A DNA stretch of 14,596 nt from an uncultured Roseateles sp. GTDB taxonomy: Bacteria; Pseudomonadota; Gammaproteobacteria; Burkholderiales; Burkholderiaceae. This document shows positions 9,212-14,596 of this stretch, piece by piece. The first letter of the stretch is position 1; each line of letters begins with the position of its first letter. Under the pieces are notes generated by a model. That model was not told where the DNA came from and searched no databases. It worked only from the letters and a program-made list of their open reading frames with translations. The stretch covers positions 1 to 14,596 of the forward strand of contig CAMLKW010000105.1 in the NCBI GenBank assembly GCA_946480605.1. Direction: 5' to 3'. A program made the position numbers and the translations under genes.

Positions 9212-9234
9212 CGTGTAGGCAATCCACCTACACG
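9212..9234. promoter_or_regulatory. Inverted repeat resembling a GacA-type operator
   Basis: Perfect 8-bp arms CGTGTAGG (9212-9219) and CCTACACG (9227-9234) flank a 7-base spacer. The core TGTAGG-N7-CCTACA differs from the published GacA upstream site TGTAAG-N6-CTTACA by one base per half and one spacer base. It lies between a NarL-family regulator and the next gene, in the only gap there. A transcription terminator is the alternative, but no T-run follows. Binding is inferred, not shown. Confidence 0.45.
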
Positions 9235-9303
9235 CGGTTGCGGCAGTCCTTCTGGCGAGCTGCCGTCATCCGCCGCTGCCGTCCGGGCCGAGCGAATCGG
9301 ACG

Positions 9304-10146
9304 ATGGCGTCCATGAACATATTTCTCGTCGAAGACTCCGCGTCCATCCGCCGCCTGCTGGTGCGCCGACTGGATGCCCTGCCTGGCATGCGCGTCGTCG
9401 GCGAGGCCACGGGCGAGCGTCAGGCCCTGGCGCTGATCCAGTGGACCCAGCCCGGCGTGGTGCTGCTGGACGTGTCCCTGGCGAACGGCTCCGGCCTCAG
9501 CCTGGTGGGCCAGTTGCGCCGCGCCGGCTACGGTGGCCGCATCGCCGTGCTGACGGCCCAGGACGTGGACGCCTATCGCAGCGCCTGCCTGGACGCCGGT
9601 GCCGACGCCTTCTACGACAAGGCCAGCGGCCTGGAAACGCTGTTCGACGACCTGGCGAGCCTGGGCAGCGCCGCCGACCCGGAGCCCCAGCCCGCCGTGC
9701 AGTTGCGCGACGGCCTGACCGGCCTCTACGACGAGGTGGCGCTGCACGAGCGGCTGGACCAGGTCTCCCGCACGGCCACCCGCGACGGCATCGACCTTGC
9801 GGTCTACGTGCTGCGCCTGCCCGGCCTGGCCGCGCTGCCCGCCGACACCGCCGCTGCGCTGGCCCGCCAGGTCGCGCAGCGCCTGAAGGAGGCCAGCGCC
9901 GACGCCGACATCGTCGCGCGCAGCTCGCCGGACCAGTTCGCCGTCGTGCTGACCCGGCTGCACCAGGCCGACCAGGCGGCCAGCCATGCCCGCCTGCTGG
10001 CCGCGCTGATGGCCCAGCCCTTCCAGCTGGACGGCCGCGATCACGTCATGGGCCTGGAGATCGGCATGGCCCTGTTTCCTGCCGACGCGGTGTCGCCGCG
10101 CGGTCTGCTGACGCTGGCCCAGGCAAGCGCCTTCGGCGCGCTCTGA
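9304..10146 (+). CDS. Response regulator with degenerate GGDEF-like output domain
   Basis: With the ATG at 9304 (9313 is equally possible) this is a 280-residue protein. The receiver domain is intact: Glu10-Asp11, phosphoacceptor Asp56 (LLDVSLA), Thr84 and Lys106. From about residue 135 the sequence follows the GGDEF fold: RDGLTGLYDEVAL matches the D-x-LTGL-x-NR entry segment, and GLEIGMALFPADA matches the later strand. The active site, however, reads SPDQF (208-212) in place of GGDEF, the metal-binding DxDxFK segment is gone, and the protein stops before the usual final helix. It is therefore unlikely to make c-di-GMP and may act as a phosphorylation-controlled partner or binding protein. 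It starts about 70 bases after the operator-like repeat and ends 21 bases before the pilus subunit gene, so a link to pilus expression is plausible. Confidence 0.85.
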   Translation: MASMNIFLVEDSASIRRLLVRRLDALPGMRVVGEATGERQALALIQWTQPGVVLLDVSLANGSGLSLVGQLRRAGYGGRIAVLTAQDVDAYRSACLDAGADAFYDKASGLETLFDDLASLGSAADPEPQPAVQLRDGLTGLYDEVALHERLDQVSRTATRDGIDLAVYVLRLPGLAALPADTAAALARQVAQRLKEASADADIVARSSPDQFAVVLTRLHQADQAASHARLLAALMAQPFQLDGRDHVMGLEIGMALFPADAVSPRGLLTLAQASAFGAL

Positions 10147-10152
10147 TTTTTT
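10126..10152 (+). terminator. Possible weak terminator or attenuator before the pilus operon
   Basis: AGCGC (10126-10130) can pair with GCGCT (10138-10142), or GCGCC with GGCGC around a TTC loop, and six T bases follow at 10147-10152. Four bases separate the stem from the T-run, and the hairpin overlaps the end of the receiver gene. It may reduce read-through into the pilus genes. The T-run is striking in such GC-rich DNA, but the stem is short. Confidence 0.35.
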
Positions 10153-10154
10153 CC

Positions 10155-10161
10155 AAGGGAG
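10155..10161 (+). promoter_or_regulatory. Ribosome binding site of the major pilus subunit gene
   Basis: AAGGGAG sits six bases before the ATG at 10168, a good Shine-Dalgarno that supports this start. Confidence 0.7.
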
Positions 10162-10167
10162 ACGAAC

Positions 10168-10662
10168 ATGAAGAAGCTGCAATTTCTCGCCGTGGCGCTG
10201 CTGCTGCCCGCGCTGGCCCAGGCGGGCAGTGCCGGCAACAGCTTCCAGGTCACGGCCACGGTCACCAGCGCATGCACGGTGTCGGGCACGACGCTGAACT
10301 TCGGCTCCGCCATCGACCCGCTGGCCACCGCCACGCCGCTGGACGCGAACTCCACGCTGACGGTGCAGTGCACCAACACCACGCCGTACACGGTGGCGCT
10401 GAACGCCGGCAGCAACGCGGGCGGCGCGTCCAACTTCGGTTCGCGCCTGATGAAGAGCGGCAGCAACACGCTGGCCTACCAGCTCTACCTGGACGCCGGC
10501 CGCTCCAGCGTGTGGGGCGACGGCACCTCCAGCAGCAGCACCTCCGCCGGCACCGGCACCGGCAGCGCGCAGACGCTGACCATCTACGGCCGCCTGCCCT
10601 CACTTGCCAATGTCGTGCCGGGCAGCTACACCGACACCGTGACCGTCACGGTCAGCTACTGA
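10168..10662 (+). CDS. Spore coat U (SCPU) domain pilus subunit, probable major pilin
   Basis: This 164-residue secreted subunit of an archaic (Csu-type) chaperone-usher pilus has a classic signal peptide: KK near the start, a hydrophobic core, and cleavage after AQA at residue 19. The mature N-terminus (about 24-33, NSFQVTATVT) alternates polar and hydrophobic residues, as a donor strand would, and leads into the SCPU signature around Cys36 and LNFGSAIDP. Cys36 and Cys68 can form the usual disulphide. Near the C-terminus come YQLYLDAGR, VWGDG, LTIYGRLP and PGSYTDTVTVTVSY, all typical of the SCPU family. It is first in the operon, which with the donor strand suggests that it is the main repeating subunit. 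A Csu biofilm-like role is inferred. Confidence 0.92.
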   Translation: MKKLQFLAVALLLPALAQAGSAGNSFQVTATVTSACTVSGTTLNFGSAIDPLATATPLDANSTLTVQCTNTTPYTVALNAGSNAGGASNFGSRLMKSGSNTLAYQLYLDAGRSSVWGDGTSSSSTSAGTGTGSAQTLTIYGRLPSLANVVPGSYTDTVTVTVSY

Positions 10663-10669
10663 AGGAGGT
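10662..10669 (+). promoter_or_regulatory. Ribosome binding site of the chaperone gene
   Basis: AAGGAGGT is a perfect anti-16S match. It begins on the last base of the subunit stop codon and ends five bases before the chaperone ATG at 10675, so the chaperone should be well translated. Confidence 0.8.
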
Positions 10670-10674
10670 TAGCC

Positions 10675-11412
10675 ATGACGCGCTTTCTCAAGCTGCTGGG
10701 CCTGTACCTGCTGGTGTCGCTGTGGTCCTTCTCGGTGCGGGCCGCCGACGTGACGCTGATGCCCGTCACGGTCAAGCTGGACCGCGCGAACGACCGTGCC
10801 ACGGTGCAGGTCATGAACAACGGCCAGGAGCCGGTGCTGATGCAGGCCGAGGCCATCGCCTGGAACCGCGTGGGCGGCATCGACGTGGATGCGCCCACCG
10901 GCGACCTGATCGTCAACCCGCCGGTGTTCACCGTGCAGCCCGGCCAGACCCAGGTGCTGCGCCTGGGCCTGCGCCGCACGCCGCAGCTGGATCAGGAGGC
11001 CACCTACCGCATCGTGCTGCGCGAGGTGCCCATGCCGCGGCCTTCCGACGTGCTGAACGTGGCCGGCAGCGTGCGCGTGCTGGTGGCGCTGCGCGTGCCG
11101 GTCTACGTGGCGCCGGCCCAGGTCAGGCGCGGCGAGCAATGGCAGGTCAGCCGCGCCGCCAACGGCGAGCTGCTGGCCCAGGTGTCCAACACCGGCAACG
11201 TGCACCTCAAGGTCGGCGAGCTGCGGCTGCAGGGCGAGGGCGGCACGGCGCTGGCCTCGCTGACGCAGAAGGGCGGCCAGTCAGTCATCTTCCCGGGCGA
11301 GCAGCGCAGCTTCCGGCTGCCGGCCCATGACAAGGCCACGCAGGTGATGGTGCAGACCGACCAGGGCCTGCAGACCGTGGCGCTGAACGAGACTCGCGAG
11401 GTCAAGCCCTGA
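10675..11412 (+). CDS. Periplasmic chaperone of the archaic chaperone-usher pilus (CsuC-like)
   Basis: This 245-residue periplasmic chaperone should fold SCPU subunits by donor-strand complementation and deliver them to the usher. A signal peptide runs to about residue 23 (cleavage after VRA). The first immunoglobulin-like domain contains VTLMPVTVKLDR, VQVMNNGQEPV, and the conserved IVNPPVFTVQPGQTQVLRL strand with its edge region that contacts subunits. TYRIVLREVP marks the family's inter-sheet region. The second domain begins around RVPVYVAP and includes LAQVSNTGNVHLKV. It lies 12 bases after the subunit gene and its stop overlaps the likely CTG start of the usher gene, so it sits within one operon. 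Length and motif order are normal for the family. Confidence 0.93.
   Translation: MTRFLKLLGLYLLVSLWSFSVRAADVTLMPVTVKLDRANDRATVQVMNNGQEPVLMQAEAIAWNRVGGIDVDAPTGDLIVNPPVFTVQPGQTQVLRLGLRRTPQLDQEATYRIVLREVPMPRPSDVLNVAGSVRVLVALRVPVYVAPAQVRRGEQWQVSRAANGELLAQVSNTGNVHLKVGELRLQGEGGTALASLTQKGGQSVIFPGEQRSFRLPAHDKATQVMVQTDQGLQTVALNETREVKP
11398..11402 (+). promoter_or_regulatory. Ribosome binding site supporting a CTG start of the usher gene
   Basis: GAGGT lies six bases before the CTG at 11409, inside the end of the chaperone gene. This spacing is optimal and argues that translation of the usher begins at that CTG rather than at the later GTG 11493. Confidence 0.55.
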
Positions 11413-13715
11413 CCTGGTCCCTGGCGGCTTTTGCTGCACCGCTGCTGATCGCCACGGCGGCTGCGGCGCAGGCGCCTCGCCCCGAGGTCCGTGTGAACTG
11501 GGGCGAGACGCTGCTGCTGGCGCTGCGCGTCAACGGCGTGGCTCAGGACGGCATGCTGCGTGCCGTGCGCCTGGCCGAGGGTCTGGCCATCCCGCAGTCC
11601 CACTGGGACGAGATGCACCTGCGCCTGCCCACCGCCGGCACCCGCGTCATCGACGGCGAGCAGCATGTGCTGCTGGCCATGGCCGGCCCGCTGCGCTGGC
11701 GCATCGATGAGGCCACCCAGACGCTGGAGGTCGACGCACCGGCCTCGGCCTTCATGGGGCAGCGCGTGGACCTGTCGCCCGGCATGCCCCGCGTGACGGA
11801 GCCGTCGGCCTGGGCGCCCTTCGTCAACTACGACGCCCAGTGGCAGAGCCGCACGCGCAGTCGCAGCATGGCCGACGCACTGTGGGAGTTCGGCCTGTTC
11901 GGCCCCGTGGGTGACTTCAGCAGCACCGGCCTGGCACGCAGCGAGGGCCGCGGCGTGCGTCTGGACACGCGCTGGCAGCGCGACGACCCCGCGCGGCTGG
12001 CGCGGCTGCGCGTGGGCGACAGCATCAGCCAGGCCGGCGCCTGGGGCCGCGCGCTGCGCTACGGCGGGGTCCAGTGGGGCACGGACTTCTCGCTGCAGCC
12101 CGGCTTCCTGAGCTTCCCGCTGCCGGCACTGCGCGGCGAGGCGGCGCTGCCGTCCACGCTGGACGTCTACGTCAACAACAACCAGCGCCTGCAGAGCCGT
12201 CTGCAGGCCGGGCCCTTCGACCTCAGCGAGCTGCCGGTGGTCACCGGCCAGGGCGAGATCCGCACCGTCGTGCGCGACCTGCTGGGCCGCGAGCAGGTGG
12301 TCGTCACGCCGTACTACGTGAGCCCGGCGCTGCTCAAGCCGGGCCTGAGCGCCGTCAGCGTGGATGTGGGCGCGCAGCGCGAGGACTATGGCATCGCCAG
12401 CAACCGCTACGGCCGCGCCATGGCCAGCCTGACCCACCGCCTGGGCGTCACCGAGCGCTTCACGCGCGAGCTGCGCGTCGAGGCCGGCAGCCGGCAGCAG
12501 GCCGTCGGGGTGGGCGGGTGGATGCTGTGGCCCAGCCTGGGCACGGCCAGCGCGACCGCGGTGGCCAGCCACTCCCGCGACGCCGGCGCGGGCTGGATGC
12601 TGATGGCGGGCCTGGACCGCCAGGCGCGCGACTGGAGTGGTGGCGTGCAGTGGCGCCACGCCAGCCCGCGCTTCAGCCAGCTCGGGCAGATGGACGGCAC
12701 GGCGCCGCGCACGGTGCTGACGGCGTCGGCCGGCACCGCCTGGCGCGGGCACTCGGTGGGCGTGAGCTGGGCCCGGCAGCGCGGTGGCCGCTTCGAGAGC
12801 AAGCTGGCGCAGATCAACTACGGCCGCGACCTGGGCGGCTGGGGCTACCTCGGCCTCATCGTGCTGCGCGACTTCGTCCGTGGCGGCAGCGGCACCACCC
12901 TGGGCCTGAGCTGGAGCCGCGCGCTGGACGAGCGCCACGGCACTGGCGTCAGCCTGCAGCGCCAGCGCGCGCTGGACGGCGGCAACGAGACGCTGCTGCA
13001 GGCCCAGGTGCAGCGCAACCCCGCCTTCGGCTCGGGCCTGGGCTATCGGCTGCTGGCCGAGCGCGGCGGGCGCCAGATGGTGCAAGCGCAGTGGCAGGGC
13101 GACCAGGCGGTGTTGAACGGCGGCGTGGCCCGGCGCGGCCGCGACGTCGAGACGCGCGTGGGCGCCAGCGGCGGCCTGGCGTGGGTGGATGGCAGCCTGT
13201 TTGCCGGCCGGCGCATCGAGGGCGGCATCGCGGTGGTCGACGTGGGCGGCCACGCGGGCGTGCGCGTCACGCAGGACAACCAGACCGTGGCCCGCACCGA
13301 CACGCGTGGCCGCGCCTTCGTGTCGGGGCTGCGCGGCTACCAGCCCAACCGCGTGGGCATCCTGGCGTCCGACCTGCCGATGGACGTGGAGCTGGAGGCG
13401 CTGGAGATCCAGCTCACGCCGGCGGCGCGCAGCGCGGCGCGCATCGAGTTCCCGGTGCAGCGCGGGCGGGCGGCGACGCTGCAGCTCATCGACGCCGCCG
13501 GCTTGGCGCTACCGCCCGGCACCTGGCTGCAGCCGGGCGGTCATGCCAAGCAGTTCCCGGTCGGCCTCAACGGCCGCAGCTTCGTGGCCGGCCTGGCGGC
13601 CGGGCGCAACCGCGTGCAGGCACGCTGGCCCGACGGCCAGTGCGCGTTCGAGTTCGACCTGCCGCCCGCCAGCGGCGATGATCTGCCCGACCTGGGCACC
13701 CTGATCTGCCGGTGA
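11409..13715 (+). CDS. Outer-membrane usher of the archaic chaperone-usher pilus (FimD/CsuD-like)
   Basis: This outer-membrane beta-barrel usher should accept chaperone-subunit complexes and secrete the assembled pilus. From the proposed CTG start it has 768 residues. A hydrophobic signal peptide (about 1-22, ending AAAAQA) has no charged n-region, which is unusual. An N-terminal chaperone-binding domain follows (LLLALRVNGVAQDGM, and RWRIDEATQTLEVDAPASAF). The barrel begins near FVNYDAQWQ and includes family features: LRVGDSIS, RYGGVQWGTDFSLQPGF, STLDVYVNN, QGEIRTVVRDLLGREQ. The C-terminal domain ends with FEFDLPPASGDDLPDLG. In this frame there is no ATG, GTG or TTG between the upstream stop (11328-11330) and GTG 11493; starting at that GTG would remove the signal peptide. 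The start is therefore CTG 11409 (overlapping the chaperone TGA) or a sequence error. Function is confident; the start is less so. Confidence 0.9.
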   Translation: MTWSLAAFAAPLLIATAAAAQAPRPEVRVNWGETLLLALRVNGVAQDGMLRAVRLAEGLAIPQSHWDEMHLRLPTAGTRVIDGEQHVLLAMAGPLRWRIDEATQTLEVDAPASAFMGQRVDLSPGMPRVTEPSAWAPFVNYDAQWQSRTRSRSMADALWEFGLFGPVGDFSSTGLARSEGRGVRLDTRWQRDDPARLARLRVGDSISQAGAWGRALRYGGVQWGTDFSLQPGFLSFPLPALRGEAALPSTLDVYVNNNQRLQSRLQAGPFDLSELPVVTGQGEIRTVVRDLLGREQVVVTPYYVSPALLKPGLSAVSVDVGAQREDYGIASNRYGRAMASLTHRLGVTERFTRELRVEAGSRQQAVGVGGWMLWPSLGTASATAVASHSRDAGAGWMLMAGLDRQARDWSGGVQWRHASPRFSQLGQMDGTAPRTVLTASAGTAWRGHSVGVSWARQRGGRFESKLAQINYGRDLGGWGYLGLIVLRDFVRGGSGTTLGLSWSRALDERHGTGVSLQRQRALDGGNETLLQAQVQRNPAFGSGLGYRLLAERGGRQMVQAQWQGDQAVLNGGVARRGRDVETRVGASGGLAWVDGSLFAGRRIEGGIAVVDVGGHAGVRVTQDNQTVARTDTRGRAFVSGLRGYQPNRVGILASDLPMDVELEALEIQLTPAARSAARIEFPVQRGRAATLQLIDAAGLALPPGTWLQPGGHAKQFPVGLNGRSFVAGLAAGRNRVQARWPDGQCAFEFDLPPASGDDLPDLGTLICR

Positions 13716-13719
13716 CGCC

Positions 13720-14214
13720 ATGACCCGATCCCTGCTTGTGCTGCTGTTGACGCTGCTCGGCTGGTGCGGCCCCGCGCGGGCGCTGTGCCTGCCGGCGCTG
13801 TGCAGCTGCGGCGTGACGACGACCCACGTCGCCTTCGGCAGCTACAACCCGCTGGCCTTCGGCAACACCGACAGCACCGGCAGCGTCAGGGTGCAGTGCG
13901 GCGGCGTGGCGGGCCTGCTGATCCCGTTCAACCTCGCCATCAGCGCCGGGGGCGGCGGCAGCTATGCCGGCCGCCGCATGAGCAGCGGTGGCAACACGCT
14001 GAGCTACAACCTCTACACCGACGCCTCCTACACCACCATCTGGGGCGACGGCAGCGCGGCCTCGCAGATCGTCAGCTCGGGCGTCACGCTGGACGTGGCG
14101 GGCCTGTCGCCGGCCCAGACCTTCTGGGTCTATGGCCGCATCCCCGGCCGCCAGCTGACGGCGGTGCCGGGCAGCTATGCCGACACCATCAACGTGACGC
14201 TGACCTATTTCTGA
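13720..14214 (+). CDS. SCPU domain pilus protein, probable tip or terminal subunit
   Basis: This second secreted SCPU subunit has 164 residues and starts four bases after the usher stop without a clear Shine-Dalgarno, so it is probably coupled to usher translation. The signal peptide is about residues 1-21 (cleavage after ARA). The mature protein has Cys23, Cys28, Cys30 and Cys60, two more than the first subunit. The SCPU core is clear: [69 protein letters not shown]. Only about ten residues separate the cleavage site from the first core strand and they do not look like a donor strand. It would thus not fill the groove of another subunit, as expected of the pilus tip. In characterised Csu systems the tip (CsuE) has two domains; this one has a single domain. 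Confidence 0.88.
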   Translation: MTRSLLVLLLTLLGWCGPARALCLPALCSCGVTTTHVAFGSYNPLAFGNTDSTGSVRVQCGGVAGLLIPFNLAISAGGGGSYAGRRMSSGGNTLSYNLYTDASYTTIWGDGSAASQIVSSGVTLDVAGLSPAQTFWVYGRIPGRQLTAVPGSYADTINVTLTYF

Positions 14215-14596
14215 GGCTGGGCGCGGCTCTTGACGACCGCATAGCGCGCCAGCGTGCGCTCGCGTGCGACGGCGTGGTCCACGACCGGGTGTGGGTAGTC
14301 CACGCCCTGCATGGCCAGCGGCGCGCGCTCCCAGGGCGCATGGATGGCCTTGGGCGCAAGGCCGGCCAGTTCCGGACAGTAGCGGCGGATGAAGCGGCCC
14401 TCGGCGTCGAACTTCTCGCTCTGCGCCGTGGGGTTGAAGATGCGGAAATAGGGCTGGGCGTCGCAGCCGCTGCTGCTGGCCCATTGCCAGCCACCGTTGT
14501 TGGCGGCGAGGTCGAAGTCCAGCAACTGCTGCGCGAAATACGCCTCGCCGCGGCGCCAGTCCAGCCCCAGGTCCTTGCACAGGAAGCTGGCCACCA
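14205..14596 (-). CDS. phr: Deoxyribodipyrimidine photolyase, C-terminal part (partial)
   Basis: This gene enters from the right edge and ends at TAG (14207-14205 on the - strand). About 130 C-terminal residues are visible; the rest, roughly 340 residues in the family, lies outside. The enzyme repairs cyclobutane pyrimidine dimers using light and reduced FAD. The segments [32 protein letters not shown] and [16 protein letters not shown] follow E. coli PhrB closely. They contain the Asn-Asn-Gly-Gly-Trp stretch that matches flavin-contacting Asn378 and electron-transfer Trp382 of that enzyme. The first visible codon is a GTG within the gene, not a true start. Its 3' end overlaps the last 10 bases of the pilus subunit gene on the other strand. 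It seems unrelated in function to its neighbours here. Confidence 0.95.
   Translation of the reverse strand, partial: VASFLCKDLGLDWRRGEAYFAQQLLDFDLAANNGGWQWASSSGCDAQPYFRIFNPTAQSEKFDAEGRFIRRYCPELAGLAPKAIHAPWERAPLAMQGVDYPHPVVDHAVARERTLARYAVVKSRAQPQK

Noticed and set aside
9205..9303. N-terminal extension of the degenerate GGDEF receiver protein from an ATG at 9205.
   Set aside because: The extra 33 residues are Arg-rich and unlike a receiver N-terminus, and they would be encoded across the inverted repeat at 9212-9234. The receiver fold starts right after ATG 9304 or 9313.
9304..10146. Calling the receiver protein an active diguanylate cyclase.
   Set aside because: The active site reads SPDQF, the metal-binding segment is lost and the domain is short, so catalytic activity is not supported.
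8350..10182. A 610-codon - strand frame opposite the two response regulator genes.
   Set aside because: No domain can be recognised, and the opposite strand encodes intact receiver and helix-turn-helix motifs. It is a GC artefact.
11103..13253. A 716-codon - strand frame opposite the usher gene, and a 629-codon + strand frame at 9441-11330 crossing several genes.
   Set aside because: Both are repetitive in Ala/Arg/Gly/Gln/His, cross real gene boundaries and show no family motif; they are frame shadows of the receiver, subunit, chaperone and usher genes.

Overview
This is a very GC-rich, gene-dense window (about 70% G+C by eye) that reads like the chromosome of a betaproteobacterium, most likely of the order Burkholderiales. 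That placement is inferred from base composition, the PilL/ChpA-type chemosensory kinase and an archaic (Csu/spore-coat-U) chaperone-usher cluster; no rRNA or other taxonomic marker is present. Nine complete genes run left to right on the + strand, and a tenth, partial gene enters from the right edge on the - strand. I see no tRNA, rRNA, CRISPR array, insertion sequence or other mobile element.

Region 1 (about 100-6964) is the end of a type IV pilus chemosensory (Pil-Chp type) operon. A 1940-residue PilL/ChpA-like hybrid kinase carries several Hpt or Hpt-like modules, a CheA-type catalytic core, a CheW domain and a C-terminal receiver. Four bases after its stop comes an apparently active diguanylate cyclase with an intact GGEEF site and RxxD inhibitory site. 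The rest of the Pil-Chp operon (pilG/H/I/J) would lie to the left, outside the window.

Region 2 (about 7169-10146) is a signalling block. A CHASE3/HisKA_3 membrane histidine kinase overlaps a NarL/GacA-like response regulator by ATGA. After a short gap comes a receiver protein with a degenerate GGDEF-like output (SPDQF in place of GGDEF). The gap holds a TGTAGG-N7-CCTACA inverted repeat that resembles the GacA-type operator (TGTAAG-N6-CTTACA), a plausible target of the neighbouring regulator.

Region 3 (10168-14214) is a compact four-gene archaic chaperone-usher pilus operon: SCPU major subunit, periplasmic chaperone, outer-membrane usher, SCPU terminal subunit. The usher has no ATG, GTG or TTG that would include its signal peptide. 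The best start is a CTG that overlaps the chaperone stop (CTGA), six bases after a good Shine-Dalgarno sequence. The last subunit is a short single-domain protein that seems to lack an N-terminal donor strand, as expected of a tip.

Region 4 (14205-14596, - strand) is the C-terminal end of a class I CPD photolyase. It converges on the pilus operon with a 10-bp overlap of the two 3' ends.

Read together, regions 1-3 suggest a surface-attachment locus: type IV pilus chemosensing with c-di-GMP output, next to a two-component system and a c-di-GMP-like adaptor that may control an adhesive pilus. The functional link between the blocks is inference from gene order and the operator-like repeat.
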